NCBI RefSeq assembly: GCF_009646115.1
Contig: NZ_CP045720.1
Coordinates: forward strand, 3,162,001-3,226,000
DNA length: 64,000 nucleotides
Source of the DNA: Pantoea eucalypti
GTDB lineage: Bacteria > Pseudomonadota > Gammaproteobacteria > Enterobacterales > Enterobacteriaceae
Direction: 5' to 3'
The translations under genes were made by a program, and so were the position numbers. A model generated the notes under the pieces. It did no database searches. It was given only the letters and a program-made list of their open reading frames with translations, and had not been told where the DNA came from. Positions 43,914 through 53,958 of this stretch are shown in pieces; within the stretch, counting starts at the first letter, position 1; each line of letters starts with the position of its first letter.

Positions 43914-46513
43914 GCCATCTCAGGCTGATTTTGCGCCGTTCTTTCCAGCAGCGTTCTGAATGCAGCCAGTGGCATCGGCCGGCCAAGGAAGTAACCTTGC
44001 CCTTCTTCGCATGAGAGCTGTTTTAGCTGGTTTAACTGCGCTTCTGTCTCAATGCCTTCTGCTGTGATCGTCAGGGCAAAGGCGCGAGCCAGCGCAATGA
44101 TCCCCGCGACCACCGACTGTGCCTGCTGCGACTCGGGGAAATCTTTCATCCAGGAGCGATCGATCTTCAGGCCATTAAACGGGAAGGTTTTCAGGTAGCC
44201 CAGCGCGGCATAGCCGGTGCCGAAATCATCAACAGTCAACCGGACACCCAGCGATCGTAATCCCTGCATGATTTCCAGCGCATGCTGTGGGTGTTCAAAG
44301 GTAACGTTCTCAGTAATTTCGAGCTCCAGCCGGGTTGCCGGCAGGCCACTTTTCTCGAGCGCGTTCGCGACCCGTTGCACCAGGTCGCTGGTGCGAAACT
44401 CCATTGGCGATATATTGACTGAAACATAGCGTTCGCCGCCCCACCCCAGTGCATCCTCACAGGCGCGCATCAGCACCCAGTCGCTGATGGTGGCGATCAG
44501 ACCGCTCTCTTCCGCCAGTGGAATGAAGTGGTCGGGCGTTATCCATTGATCCGGGGCAATCTGCCAGCGAATCAGGGCCTCAGCGCCCGCCAGCTGCCCC
44601 GTCAGCAGTTGATAGCGTGGCTGATAGTGCAGGCGAAACTCATTGTTCTTCAGCGCTTTCTCAATCCGCCGCGCCATTTCACGTTTATCTTCCCGCTGAC
44701 TGGTCATCTCATTGGCATACCAGACCCACTGATTGCGTCCCGCGTCACGCGCTTCATTCAGCGCAATATCTGCCATTTCCAGCAGCGCTTCCGGGTGGCT
44801 GGCATCCTGAGGTGCGCAGGCAATCCCCATGCTGATGGTAAGATAGTGGACATGCTGGCCGGTGCTGATCGGTTGCTGAACCTCATGCACCAGCTGAGCA
44901 CAACGCTGATCGACCCGCTCACGGTTCGCTTCACGTAATACCAGCACAAACTCATCGCCACTCAGCCGCGCCACCAGCTCCTGCGGACCAATACAGCGCT
45001 TCAGTCGCTGTGCTATCTGGCTCAGCACCTCGTCGCCTGCTGCATGACCCCAGGTTTCGTTAATCGGCCGGAACTGATCAAGATCGAGGGTGACCAGCGT
45101 CAGCGGCGCGGAGCCATCCGTTATTGCAAGGTGTAGCGTCAGAAACTCCAGCAACTGCATGCGGTTCGACAGGCCGGTTAGGACGTCGTGACGCGACAGG
45201 AACTGAATGCGCGCCTCAGCTTCCATACCCTGAGTGATATCCGATACCGTACCGCGAAACCCGATGCGTTTCGCGTCGTGCCAGATGGTTTTTGCCACCA
45301 GCTGGCCGATGCGACGATTGCCGTGCGCAGACATGAACTGACAGCGCAGCGGCATCTGCTGTCCGTCCTCCTCCTGACGTCGCAGCCAGGCAACCAGCGA
45401 ATGGCTGGGATGCGTCAGCAGATGATCGATGTGACGCCCCAGCCAGTGCGTAATGTCATGGCCGGTAACGGTATGAAAGCGCGCTGACAGATAGATTAGC
45501 CGGCCCTCTGCATCCGTCTCCCAGATCCAGTCTGACGCCGCCTCAGCGAGATCGCGAAACCGCGCTTCGCTGTTGGCAAGCTCCTGCTGACTGATCGCCA
45601 GCATAGCGAAACGCCGATCAGAGATAATTGCATTTGAGAGCGCATGGCGACTGACGCGACGGGTAATTATGGCGATGATGATCGCCATCAACATCAGCAG
45701 TGGCAGCAAAAACCAGATCAGGCCCATGCCAGGCATCTTTGAGGTCCAGCGCAGCACAATCGGGTCGCCCATCGGCAACGTTAACATCATCCGGGGTTCA
45801 CGCAGGGCATCCTCCTCACTGGCTGGCGCGCGCAGTTCGCGTACATCCAGCGATGTTCCCAGCGCCTTTAATTTTTCAGGCGTAAACAGACTCACAAATA
45901 TCATGATGGACGGAGGCCCCGCCACTGGCGTCACCGCCCTCACTTTGCCACTGGTGATAGGGGCAGCAACCACGATGGCGGGCAGATGATTGATCAGCAC
46001 ATCACGATGCATCGCTTTGTTGTTAAGCTGACGTGCCGCCGCAATAAATGCAGAGGTCTCTTTGCCCAGCCAGGCCTCCAGCGGCGTATCCACCAGTTTG
46101 CCGTTAATGACTGAATAACGGGTGTGGCCTTTACCATCGACCACGAAAACACCCTCGTAGTGATACTCCTCATACAGGCCTGGACCAAAGTTCTCTTCGT
46201 CAAACGCCCAGACTTTGTCCACACTGACATGGAGATTTTGCCAGGCTTCGCCCCAGAACGCATAATCCCGGATATCCGTTACCATCGCCTCCTGACGACT
46301 TTTCCACGCCTGCTGCATCAGCAGCCGGTCATGCTCAACCGATACGCTGTTTTGCCGCTGCGCAATCGTCAGCACCATCAGCATCGAGAGCGCCAGCACG
46401 CCAAACAGCAGCAGCGAAAGGACACGCAGGCTGCGCCGCGTAAAGCGGACAGTGCGATCTTCAGCAACATGTCTGAATGGCAACGCGGGTGGCGCCGGAG
46501 GATTAAAAGTCAT
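43910..46513 (-). CDS. CHASE4-PAS-GGDEF-EAL membrane protein (cyclic-di-GMP turnover)
   Basis: An 867-aa sensor. Two membrane helices (about 29-51 and 262-285) flank a periplasmic region with the CHASE4-type pattern IRDYAFWGEAW. A PAS domain (about 315-430) precedes a GGDEF domain whose signature is SGDEF near 517-521, and an EAL domain with E645 in AEALIRW, VSVNISP, ELEITEN, VDDFGTGYAAL, LKIDRSW and AEGIE. All catalytic EAL residues are intact, so phosphodiesterase activity is likely; the Ser in SGDEF leaves cyclase activity in doubt. The start codon is preceded by no neighbour, so it is transcribed alone. Confidence 0.92.
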   Translation of the reverse strand: MTFNPPAPPALPFRHVAEDRTVRFTRRSLRVLSLLLFGVLALSMLMVLTIAQRQNSVSVEHDRLLMQQAWKSRQEAMVTDIRDYAFWGEAWQNLHVSVDKVWAFDEENFGPGLYEEYHYEGVFVVDGKGHTRYSVINGKLVDTPLEAWLGKETSAFIAAARQLNNKAMHRDVLINHLPAIVVAAPITSGKVRAVTPVAGPPSIMIFVSLFTPEKLKALGTSLDVRELRAPASEEDALREPRMMLTLPMGDPIVLRWTSKMPGMGLIWFLLPLLMLMAIIIAIITRRVSRHALSNAIISDRRFAMLAISQQELANSEARFRDLAEAASDWIWETDAEGRLIYLSARFHTVTGHDITHWLGRHIDHLLTHPSHSLVAWLRRQEEDGQQMPLRCQFMSAHGNRRIGQLVAKTIWHDAKRIGFRGTVSDITQGMEAEARIQFLSRHDVLTGLSNRMQLLEFLTLHLAITDGSAPLTLVTLDLDQFRPINETWGHAAGDEVLSQIAQRLKRCIGPQELVARLSGDEFVLVLREANRERVDQRCAQLVHEVQQPISTGQHVHYLTISMGIACAPQDASHPEALLEMADIALNEARDAGRNQWVWYANEMTSQREDKREMARRIEKALKNNEFRLHYQPRYQLLTGQLAGAEALIRWQIAPDQWITPDHFIPLAEESGLIATISDWVLMRACEDALGWGGERYVSVNISPMEFRTSDLVQRVANALEKSGLPATRLELEITENVTFEHPQHALEIMQGLRSLGVRLTVDDFGTGYAALGYLKTFPFNGLKIDRSWMKDFPESQQAQSVVAGIIALARAFALTITAEGIETEAQLNQLKQLSCEEGQGYFLGRPMPLAAFRTLLERTAQNQPEMA

Positions 46514-46669
46514 TAAGAGTGCCCACTACACAACCAGGGGTTGAGATGAAAGGCCGGCAATACCACACAGGGTGCTGACCCGATTAGTTTCCTCAGTTAT
46601 CGGCTCGGGCGCTCGGGTGTTTAGTCTGCGGTAAACATTTTGCGCTTAAATATTGTGTTACAGGCTGAC

Positions 46670-46698
46670 TCGACAGCGATCGGGGGCATTGCTACTAT
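46670..46698 (+). promoter_or_regulatory. Sigma-70-type promoter of the CPBP gene
   Basis: TCGACA and TACTAT are separated by exactly 17 bp. The predicted transcript start near 46705 lies between the in-frame ATG at 46697 and the one at 46727, which supports the latter as the translation start. Confidence 0.5.
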
Positions 46699-46726
46699 GC
46701 GCTTACCTTCGCTGGCTGAGTCGCCT

Positions 46727-47377
46727 ATGAACATCAATTCCGACAGAGTGACCCTGACGCTGTTCTACGTCGGCAGCTTTGTGGTCTATTACCTGGTTAC
46801 CATGCTGATCACCCTGTTCCCTAATTACGGCGTGCTGCGTAATGACGGCCTGCTGGTGCCCGTGCTCTGTCTGTTTGAATTTGCTGTGATCTACCCGCTT
46901 TATCGCTTCTACTGCCAGCGCCGTACCGATTTACCGCTGGGTGAACTTTATACCCTGCAAACCCTGCTCTTTACCGGCGCGTTGTTTGTCCTGATGGCAG
47001 CACAGATGCAATTTATGCAGCCGGAAGGCTGGCTGGTGATGCAGGCGCAGCAGGGACGTAATTCGCTGCTTATCCTGCTGTTGACCGCCGTGTTGCTGGC
47101 GCCGGTTTTTGAAGAGGTGCTGTTCCGCGGTTTTCTGTTACAGGGTTTTCTGCTGTGGGCGCCGCGCAGCCGCTTCGCCTGTATGCTGCTCACCTCGCTG
47201 CTGTTTGCGGTAATGCATACGCAGTATGTGCACTGGCAGACGCTTATCGCCCTGACGCTGTTTTCACTGCTGCTCTGCTATGCCCGGCTGCGGAGCAACA
47301 GTCTGGCGCTGCCCATCTTCCTCCACACCCTGAATAACCTGATTGCGCTGCTGCCCGCCTGGTATTTCGCGGGTTAA
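46727..47377 (+). CDS. CPBP family intramembrane glutamic endopeptidase
   Basis: A 216-aa membrane protein with about seven hydrophobic helices. The CPBP (Abi) motifs are clear: motif 1 FEEVLFRGFLLQG (EExxxR), motif 2 LLTSLLFAVMHTQ (FxxxH), and motif 3 FLHTLNN (HxxxN/B). The group includes CAAX-type prenyl proteases and bacteriocin self-immunity proteins; no bacteriocin gene is near. Upstream in-frame starts at 46640 and 46697 exist but the promoter at 46670-46698 favours 46727. Confidence 0.85.
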   Translation: MNINSDRVTLTLFYVGSFVVYYLVTMLITLFPNYGVLRNDGLLVPVLCLFEFAVIYPLYRFYCQRRTDLPLGELYTLQTLLFTGALFVLMAAQMQFMQPEGWLVMQAQQGRNSLLILLLTAVLLAPVFEEVLFRGFLLQGFLLWAPRSRFACMLLTSLLFAVMHTQYVHWQTLIALTLFSLLLCYARLRSNSLALPIFLHTLNNLIALLPAWYFAG

Positions 47378-47547
47378 TGCAGGCATCAATCCTCTTCTTA
47401 CACGCTGACAGACGCCGGCATGACCCTGCGGACGGACCATAGCTCACACTGACAATGCCGCACCGTCACGTTTGTCTATACTGGATGTTAAAAAGGGATA
47501 AAAAGCACCGCAGTCCGTACCACCAGACCGTGCAAAGGAGAGGAACT

Positions 47548-47718
47548 ATGTTGATAGGATTTGTGTTGTTAGTGAGCGCGTGCGGCTACGATGCCTGCGA
47601 AGCGCTGCCGGTCTCGGAGCGCATCTATCCGACAAAGGTCGACTGCGAAACGATGGCGAACCGCATTCATAAAGTCAGGCCGAATGTGGTCCTGCTTTGC
47701 GGAGAGGTCCATCGCTAA
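47548..47718 (+). CDS. Small YebW/DUF1482-like protein
   Basis: A 56-aa protein with a good ribosome site (GGAGAGGA) before the ATG. It starts MLIGFVLLVSACGYDACEAL and has further Cys in VDCETM and LLCGEV, a hydrophobic N-terminus plus four Cys, much like the enterobacterial YebW (DUF1482) group. It may be a small exported or membrane-tethered protein. Function unknown. Confidence 0.65.
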   Translation: MLIGFVLLVSACGYDACEALPVSERIYPTKVDCETMANRIHKVRPNVVLLCGEVHR

Positions 47719-47817
47719 TTCAGGACCAGGTTCAATAAAGCGGCGCTGTAACATTGCAAGCTGGCGCTTTAGCGTACAAAATATAAGCTGTTGTTAACCA
47801 TTACCGTAGTGAATCCC

Positions 47818-48051
47818 ATGAAAACATCACGCCCCCGTCGTCCTGGTGGACGCTGGGTATACTATCTTTTGTATGATGGCATTCTGTGGCCCTGCCCCGT
47901 CCGATGGGAGTGGGAGAGCAGCTATGGCGGCTGGTTGCCATTTTACTACACGCCAACCTTTGAATTTGTGGTGGGCGATCCCCGCAAAGCGTATCGCATT
48001 GCGCGCAGTGACGTGCGGGCTAAACAACGGCGTGAAGATGCCTTTGTCTGA
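47818..48051 (+). CDS. Hypothetical protein, aromatic-rich
   Basis: A 77-aa protein not recognised. From the ATG at 47818 it begins MKTSRPRRPGGRWVYYLLYDG and is rich in Trp and Tyr (WEWESSYGGWLPFYYTPTFEF) with a basic C-terminal helix (RIARSDVRAKQRRED). No good ribosome site precedes the ATG; TTG at 47791 is an in-frame alternative. The strongly biased composition and the absence of stops suggest a real gene. Confidence 0.45.
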   Translation: MKTSRPRRPGGRWVYYLLYDGILWPCPVRWEWESSYGGWLPFYYTPTFEFVVGDPRKAYRIARSDVRAKQRREDAFV

Positions 48052-48166
48052 ATAACACGATTATCCCGGCAGACATGAGGCTGTGAGCCGGCAGAGCTCC
48101 CCTTCCAGCGCAATCATCACCATCAAAACGTTGCACGGCGTGTGACGCCCGGTCCCCTTCATCGAC

Positions 48167-48274
48167 TCATGCCCAGATCATGGCGGCCCAGCGAATCAAC
48201 AGCAGACCACCGCAAATGCATAAAAGAACCAGCACCATCTTCCAGTACTTTTTGGCCGCCCGGTATCTTGTCAC
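48167..48274 (-). CDS. yniD: YniD, 35-aa small membrane protein
   Basis: Too short for usual gene finding. It begins at GTG (48274) with AGAGGAAA upstream and encodes 35 residues, the same length as E. coli YniD. The match is clear: KKYWKMVLVLLCICGGLL followed by RWAAMIWA at the C-terminus, against the K-12 segments KKHWKMVVVLLAICGAML and RWAAMIWG. It is a single-helix inner-membrane protein of unknown function. It lies downstream of osmC, separated by a hairpin. Confidence 0.88.
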   Translation of the reverse strand: MTRYRAAKKYWKMVLVLLCICGGLLLIRWAAMIWA

Positions 48275-48301
48275 CTCGGTTTCCTCTCATCAGAAAGCGA
48301 A

Positions 48302-48321
48302 GATGCGCCAGAAGGCGCATC
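48302..48321 (-). terminator. Hairpin after osmC
   Basis: An 8-bp stem GATGCGCC/GGCGCATC with a 4-base loop lies 73 bp past the osmC stop and 27 bp before yniD. The tail on the minus strand is TTCGCTTTC, so termination would be weak. Confidence 0.45.
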
Positions 48322-48393
48322 AGTTTCGGTCAGTAACAGGACCGAGGGGATAGCATAACGTCCGGGCCACCAAAAGGCGACCCGTCGCCGGCA

Positions 48394-48822
48394 TCAGTTG
48401 TTCAGGGTGTAATCCAGCGTAATTTCCGCATTCAGAACCTGAGAAACCGGGCAGCCTGCTTTGGCTTTATTGATAATCTCGTCGAAAGTTGACGCATCAA
48501 TACCTGGCAGAGAGATGGTGCTGGTCAGCGCCACTTTGGTGATGGCAAAGCCGTCGCCTTTTTTGTCCAGCGACACGTCGGCCGTGGTATCAATGCTTTC
48601 CGGCGGATGACCCGCGTTACCCAGCATCAGCGACAGCGCCATAGAGAAACAGGCTGCATGCGCTGCACCAATCAGTTCTTCCGGGTTGGTGCCTTTACCG
48701 CCTTCAAAACGGGTATTAAAGCCATAAGGTTGCTGGCTCAGCACGCCGCTCTCGGTGCTGACGGTGCCTTTACCTTTGATATCGCCTTCCCAGTGCGCCG
48801 AACCTTTCTTGTGAATGGTCAT
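48394..48822 (-). CDS. osmC: OsmC, organic hydroperoxide reductase
   Basis: Thiol peroxidase induced by osmotic stress in E. coli. The ATG at 48822 (AGGAGG seven bases before) gives 142 aa against 143 in E. coli and a nearly identical start, MTIHKKGSAHWEGDIKGKGT. The two redox cysteines lie in GAAHAACFSMALSLM and AKAGCPVSQVL. It reduces organic peroxides as a domain-swapped dimer. It is 57 bp downstream of lldD and probably has its own stress promoter. Confidence 0.97.
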   Translation of the reverse strand: MTIHKKGSAHWEGDIKGKGTVSTESGVLSQQPYGFNTRFEGGKGTNPEELIGAAHAACFSMALSLMLGNAGHPPESIDTTADVSLDKKGDGFAITKVALTSTISLPGIDASTFDEIINKAKAGCPVSQVLNAEITLDYTLNN

Positions 48823-48879
48823 GTCATTCCTCCTGTTGGTAAAGAAGCTAAGTATAGACAATACATTCATTTTCGCAGG

Positions 48880-50067
48880 CTAATTCACCGCACGCGGACG
48901 TGGCGATGTGCTTGCTGGTGCCAGCAACACCTCCGCCTGGACCAGTGAGTCGCGGGTAATTTCACTAATGGATTTTGCGCCGGTCAGCGTCATGGCAACG
49001 CGCATCTCCTTCTCAATCAGGTTCAGCAGGTTTTCAACACCGCGCTGACCGTGGGTCGCCAGCGCATAAATAAAGGCCCTTCCCAGCAGCACGCTGTCTG
49101 CGCCCAGCGCGATCATTCTCACCACATCCAGCCCGTTACGAATGCCACTGTCCGCCAGAATCGTGATGTCACCTTTGACGGCATCGGCAATCGCGGGCAG
49201 CGCCCGCGCCGAAGAGAGCACACCATCCAGCTGACGTCCGCCATGATTCGAGACCACGATGCCGTCTGCGCCAAAGCGCACCGCATCCCGCGCATCTTCC
49301 GGATCGAGAATACCTTTGATCACCATCGGTCCGTCCCAGAACTCGCGGATCCACTCCAGATCTTTCCAGCTGATCGAGGGATCAAAGTTGTTCGCCAGCC
49401 AGCCGATATAATCTTCCAGCCCGGTCGGCTTACCCAGATAGGCGGAGATATTCCCCAGATCGTGTGGACGCCCCTGCAGGCCCACATCCAGTGCCCATTG
49501 TGGATGAGTAACCGCCTGCCAGTATCGACGCAGCGCCGCATGATTACCGCTCATCCCGGAGTGCGCATCGCGATAGCGTGCACCCGGCGTCGGCATATCC
49601 ACGGTAAACACCAGCGTTGAGCAACCGGCGGCTTTGGCGCGTTCCAGCGCATTGCGCATAAACCCGCGATCACGCAGCACATAGAGCTGGAACCACATTG
49701 GGCGGTTGATCTGCGGGGCCACCTCTTCAATCGGGCAAACCGAGACTGTCGACAGCGTAAACGGAATGCCTTTCAGGGCGGCAGCGCGCGCGGCCTGTAC
49801 TTCGCCCCGACGGGCATACATGCCGCACAGACCGACCGGTGCGAGCGCAACCGGCATCGACAACGTTTCATTAAATAATTTCGTCTCAAGGCTCAGTTCC
49901 GACATGTTCTTCAGGATGCGCTGACGCAACGCCACGTCAGACAGGTCCTCCACGTTACGTCGCAGGGTATGCTCGGCGTAGGCACCGCCATCAAGATAGT
50001 GAAACAGGAACGGCGGCAGGATACGTTGCGCGGCGGCGCGATAATCACTGGCAGCTGAGATAATCAT
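48880..50067 (-). CDS. lldD: LldD, L-lactate dehydrogenase (quinone, FMN-dependent)
   Basis: Membrane-associated flavoenzyme that oxidises L-lactate to pyruvate and reduces quinone. 395 aa (E. coli 396). It has [40 protein letters not shown] and the catalytic His in [20 protein letters not shown], then the FMN phosphate region [20 protein letters not shown]. Its ATG overlaps the lldR stop by one base (TGATG), so the genes are coupled. Confidence 0.98.
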   Translation of the reverse strand: MIISAASDYRAAAQRILPPFLFHYLDGGAYAEHTLRRNVEDLSDVALRQRILKNMSELSLETKLFNETLSMPVALAPVGLCGMYARRGEVQAARAAALKGIPFTLSTVSVCPIEEVAPQINRPMWFQLYVLRDRGFMRNALERAKAAGCSTLVFTVDMPTPGARYRDAHSGMSGNHAALRRYWQAVTHPQWALDVGLQGRPHDLGNISAYLGKPTGLEDYIGWLANNFDPSISWKDLEWIREFWDGPMVIKGILDPEDARDAVRFGADGIVVSNHGGRQLDGVLSSARALPAIADAVKGDITILADSGIRNGLDVVRMIALGADSVLLGRAFIYALATHGQRGVENLLNLIEKEMRVAMTLTGAKSISEITRDSLVQAEVLLAPASTSPRPRAVN

Positions 50068-50840
50068 CAGTCAGATTCCTTAGGGTTGCGTATGTCGTTA
50101 TCCGGTAAACGGGTGATGCGCGCCTGACGCGCTTCATCTTCATGCAGGCTTTTCATGGTGGTGTGCACAAAACCCAGATGGTGCATCGCCGCCTGACGGG
50201 CCGTTTCGGCGTCGCCCGCAAGGATTGCATCAAGCAGCGCCTGATGCTGTTCCGTCAGGCGGCCGAAAATCGCAGGCTGGGTGTACATGCGCTGACGGGT
50301 CTGCATCACCGATGACTGCAGCAGCTCAAAAAAACCGCGCATGGTCTGCAGCAGCACCACATTGTGCGACGCCTCGGCAATCGCCAGGTGGAAGCGCACA
50401 TCCGCCTGCGCGGCGAGATCGGGATCGTCACTCTCCTTGAGTTTCAGGGTGGCGTCGAAAGCGAACTGCAGTTTCTCTTTGTCGCTGTCGGTGGCGCGCA
50501 GTGCGGCATGCCAGGCGGTGCTGGCCTCGATGGCATGGCGCGCCTCCAGAATGTCGTAGCGGTAGTCGGGATCGTCGCGCAGTAACTGACGAATCGGCTC
50601 GACGATGCGTTGCTCCGACCAGGGAGCCAGCTGCTGACGGAGCCAGGTGCCGCCGCCACGTCGGCTGATCAGCATTCCGCTGCTGATCAGCTGCTGTATC
50701 GCTTCCCGCAGCGAGGAGCGGGAGACGCCAAGCTCCGCAGAGAGCTGACGTTCGGCGGGCAGTCGCATACCCGGTTCAAGCTGATGTTCGGTGATATACG
50801 CCCGGAGGCGCATCACCAGCGGATCGACATGGCTGTTCAT
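50067..50840 (-). CDS. lldR: LldR, L-lactate-responsive GntR-family regulator
   Basis: Regulator of the lld operon. From the ATG at 50840, which overlaps the lldP stop (ATGA), it is 257 aa. The N-terminal winged helix has [25 protein letters not shown] and SRRGGGTW; the C-terminal FCD ligand domain has FDILEAR-like [20 protein letters not shown] and [21 protein letters not shown] start 12 bases earlier (50852) is also possible. It should bind the two TTGGTCNGACCAA sites upstream of lldP. Confidence 0.95.
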   Translation of the reverse strand: MNSHVDPLVMRLRAYITEHQLEPGMRLPAERQLSAELGVSRSSLREAIQQLISSGMLISRRGGGTWLRQQLAPWSEQRIVEPIRQLLRDDPDYRYDILEARHAIEASTAWHAALRATDSDKEKLQFAFDATLKLKESDDPDLAAQADVRFHLAIAEASHNVVLLQTMRGFFELLQSSVMQTRQRMYTQPAIFGRLTEQHQALLDAILAGDAETARQAAMHHLGFVHTTMKSLHEDEARQARITRLPDNDIRNPKESD

Positions 50841-52492
50841 GGGATCATCCACGGGAAGACATAGGCCTGAAGTGTGGTAATCACACCGACCATACAGGTG
50901 AAAATCAGGCTGTGTTTAACGGTAAACCGGAACAGGTCGGACTCTTTCCCCACCAGCCCGACCGCTGCACAGGCGATGGCGATCGACTGCGGCGAGATCA
51001 TCTTACCGGTCACGCCGCCGGTGGTATTCGCCGCCACCAGCAAAATATCGGAGACGCCAATCTGCTGGGCAGTGGTGGCCTGTAACGCGGCAAACAGTGC
51101 ATTCGATGAGGTATCTGATCCGGTCAGGAAGACACCCAGCCAGCCGAGGAACGGCGAGAAGAAGGTAAATGCGTGGCCGGTGTGTGCCAGCGCCAGTGCC
51201 AGCGTCGCAGAGAGGCCGGAATAGTTGGAGATAAACGCAAACGCCAGCACCATTCCGATGGAGTAGATTGGCAGCGCCAGCTCTTTCAGCGTTTCACCAA
51301 AGGTCTGCAATGCCGCCTTTGGTTTCATGCGCAGGAACAGCATAGCGATGATGGCTGCGATTAAAATGGCGGTACCCGTGGCAGAAACCAGATCCAGTTT
51401 ATAGATCGCCGGATAAGGCGTCGCACTGCTGACGACCGGTGGCATCCGCGCCACCAGCTCATTCAGCATCGGAACCGGCACAGCCAGCACCCAGTCATAG
51501 AGCGCACCGCCTTTGGCAAACAGCGCTTTAAACGGCGGAATGCTCCAGAGCGTGACGGTAGCAGTAAGAAACAGGAACGGCATCCAGGCACGGATCACCT
51601 GGCCCAGCCGATACTTCTGCGGAGGCAGCAGCGGATCGCCCTGCTTCGCCTCTGCATCGGCAAACCGAAAGATACGCACCGGTTTCCAGACCCGCAGGAA
51701 TAGCGTCAGCGAAACCAGCGAGGCGAGTGAAGAGATAATATCGGGCAGTTCAGGCCCCAGGAAGTTGGAGCTGAGGAACTGGGCAATGGCAAAGGATCCG
51801 CCCGCGACAACCACCGCTGGCCAGGTCTCTTTCACGCCTTGCCAGCCATCCATGATCGCCATGATCCAGAACAGCACAATCAGGGTCAGCAGCGGCAGCT
51901 GGCGTCCAGCCATCTGACCGATGGCAAAACTGTCCAGTCCGGTCACCTGGCCCGCCACAATAATCGGAATGCCCATCGCACCAAAGGCGACCGGCGCGGT
52001 GTTTACAATCAGGCAGAGGCCGGCGGCGTAGAGTGGATTAAAGCCGAGTCCCACCAGCAGCGCGGCAGTAATCGCCACTGGCGCACCAAAGCCTGCAGCG
52101 CCCTCCAGGAAAGCCCCGAATGAGAAGCCGACAATCAGCATCTGCAGACGCTGATCGGGCGTAATCGAGAGGATAGAGGCGCGGATAATATCGAACTGAC
52201 CGGTTTTGACCGAGATCTTGTAAACAAATACCGCCGCGACAATAATCCAGGCAATCGGCCACAATCCATAGAGAAAGCCATAACCCACGGCAGCCAGCGC
52301 CTGTGCAACCGGCATCTGATAGAGAAACAGCGCCACCAGCAGCGCCAGCACCACTGTAGTGGTGGCCGCCAGATAGCCTTTCATCTTCAGCTTAATCAGC
52401 GCAAAGAAGAAAAAGAGAATCGGGATCAGAGCAACAAGGCTTGAGAGCCAGATATTACCCAGCGGATCGTAGTTTTGTTGCCAGATCTGCAT
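50837..52492 (-). CDS. lldP: LldP, L-lactate permease
   Basis: Proton-coupled lactate importer of 551 aa from the ATG at 52492, exactly the E. coli length; an open frame to 52597 would add 35 residues that overlap the operator. It begins [19 protein letters not shown] and carries [21 protein letters not shown] and [13 protein letters not shown], family hallmarks, with 12-14 hydrophobic helices. It is the first gene of lldP-lldR-lldD. Confidence 0.97.
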   Translation of the reverse strand: MQIWQQNYDPLGNIWLSSLVALIPILFFFFALIKLKMKGYLAATTTVVLALLVALFLYQMPVAQALAAVGYGFLYGLWPIAWIIVAAVFVYKISVKTGQFDIIRASILSITPDQRLQMLIVGFSFGAFLEGAAGFGAPVAITAALLVGLGFNPLYAAGLCLIVNTAPVAFGAMGIPIIVAGQVTGLDSFAIGQMAGRQLPLLTLIVLFWIMAIMDGWQGVKETWPAVVVAGGSFAIAQFLSSNFLGPELPDIISSLASLVSLTLFLRVWKPVRIFRFADAEAKQGDPLLPPQKYRLGQVIRAWMPFLFLTATVTLWSIPPFKALFAKGGALYDWVLAVPVPMLNELVARMPPVVSSATPYPAIYKLDLVSATGTAILIAAIIAMLFLRMKPKAALQTFGETLKELALPIYSIGMVLAFAFISNYSGLSATLALALAHTGHAFTFFSPFLGWLGVFLTGSDTSSNALFAALQATTAQQIGVSDILLVAANTTGGVTGKMISPQSIAIACAAVGLVGKESDLFRFTVKHSLIFTCMVGVITTLQAYVFPWMIP

Positions 52493-52559
52493 GCCAGTAT
52501 CTCCAGAGGAAGAGGTGACGAAGCATGTAGCCGCAGCGCTGCATGCCCTGCGCCCCGAA

Positions 52560-52572
52560 TTGGTCAGACCAA
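52560..52572 (-). promoter_or_regulatory. LldR operator, proximal
   Basis: A near-perfect palindrome TTGGTCAGACCAA (with flanking AA/AA) centred at 52566, 74 bp upstream of lldP. It matches the known LldR site pattern TTGGT-N-ACCAA. Confidence 0.8.
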
Positions 52573-52683
52573 AATGCTTTATCGGGGCTTGTGGCAAGAG
52601 ATAGTTAATGTATTGTTAATCCGTGGCAATAGAAGTTGCGCGAATATTTCTGGAGTGTGAACCAGAGAAAAGTATTGCTTTGA

Positions 52684-52696
52684 TTGGTCCGACCAA
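52684..52696 (-). promoter_or_regulatory. LldR operator, distal
   Basis: TTGGTCCGACCAA centred at 52690, 124 bp from the proximal site. E. coli lld has two operators about 127 bp apart that flank the promoter and allow looping. This one lies two bases beyond the stop codon of the CynX-like gene (52699). Confidence 0.8.
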
Positions 52697-52698
52697 AA

Positions 52699-53871
52699 TC
52701 AGCTACTCACGCCGGGAAAGGCCCGCTGATAGCTGCGTGGATGGAAACGCAGAGTCAGGACGACCAGCAGCAGCGTAACCGCCGCCTGCAGAATCCAGAT
52801 GCTGGCGAACTGGCCGGTGAACGCATGCAGCTGACCGGCGATAAACGGCATGCTGCCCGCAATAATAAAGCCGACGCCCTGCATAAAGGCCACCAGCCGT
52901 GCGCCAGTCTGGGGTTTATCAAGATGATCCAGCGCCAGCACCAGTGCCAGCGGAAACGCCCCGCCCAGTCCGACGCCCGCAATCCCCGCCCAGAGCCACG
53001 GCGCCCCTTGTGGCGCAAGCAGAAAGCCGAGCATGCCGCTGAGCTGCATCGCCAGCGTGAACAGCAACAGCGGACGACGATCGCGGCCCCGAGCCAGCAA
53101 CGGCAACAGCAGCGCACCCGAGACCTGACAGGCGATCATCATACCAAGCAGTGAACCGCCCGCCTGTGTGCTCCAGCCGAGCTGATGATAAAAGTCAGGC
53201 AGCCAGGCAACACAGATGGCATATCCTCCGTTCACCAGTCCAAAGCTCAGCGCCAGCGTCCAGGCACGGGTTTTTCGCCACAGCGAAGGCATCTCTGCTG
53301 CCTCTGTCCGGGCTGTGGGCGGTGCGGTGGTGATAAACAGCCAGACCAGAATAGCCAGCACCACCGGCAGCGCCCAGCTACTCAGCGCGCCCTGCCAGCC
53401 AAAATGTGCGCTCAGCCACGGCGAGATAGCCGCGCCAATTCCGCCGCCACCCATCAGCGCGGCGGCCCAGAGTCCGGTCACGCCGGCGCTCCGGCTGCCA
53501 AAACGCTGACGGATCAATCCCGGCATTGCCATCTGTACAATGCCAATACCTGCCCCACCCGGCACGGCAGTCAGCACCAGCCAGCGGCCATCAGTAACCA
53601 ACAGCCGACTCACCAGCGCCAGCAACAGCAGTACCAGACCGCCGAGCAGCAGTCTGCGCACCGCAAAACGCTGCATCAGCGGGGCGCTGATTAACGCAAT
53701 CGCGCCCATCATCATCATTGGTATCGCAGGTAGCAGCGATGCCGCCAGTGACGACAGACCAATGCTCTGCCGCAACTGGCCGAGTAACGGACTGACCGAG
53801 GTCATCAGTGGCCGCATATTGAGTCCTGCCAGCACCAGCGCCGCCAGCAGCAGATTGTTCTCTCTCTTCAT
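52699..53871 (-). CDS. CynX/NimT family MFS transporter
   Basis: A 390-aa major facilitator with 12 helices, of the cyanate/2-nitroimidazole transporter group (CynX, YeaN). The N-terminus LLLAALVLAGLNMRPLMTSVSPLL is the group signature (NxRP in helix 1), and GYAICVAWLPDFYHQLGWS lies in the second half. The E. coli members move small anionic or heterocyclic compounds. It is divergent from a LysR gene with an 87-bp gap, and that gene is followed by a Tat-exported amidohydrolase, so the three probably handle one substrate. Confidence 0.85.
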   Translation of the reverse strand: MKRENNLLLAALVLAGLNMRPLMTSVSPLLGQLRQSIGLSSLAASLLPAIPMMMMGAIALISAPLMQRFAVRRLLLGGLVLLLLALVSRLLVTDGRWLVLTAVPGGAGIGIVQMAMPGLIRQRFGSRSAGVTGLWAAALMGGGGIGAAISPWLSAHFGWQGALSSWALPVVLAILVWLFITTAPPTARTEAAEMPSLWRKTRAWTLALSFGLVNGGYAICVAWLPDFYHQLGWSTQAGGSLLGMMIACQVSGALLLPLLARGRDRRPLLLFTLAMQLSGMLGFLLAPQGAPWLWAGIAGVGLGGAFPLALVLALDHLDKPQTGARLVAFMQGVGFIIAGSMPFIAGQLHAFTGQFASIWILQAAVTLLLVVLTLRFHPRSYQRAFPGVSS

Positions 53872-53958
53872 CTGAGATCCACGCAGTTAAAGGTTGCCAG
53901 CCTGGCAGCAGTCGCTACTATCTGGAAATGAAATATTACTCTGCCAGGTAGTGGAAAA

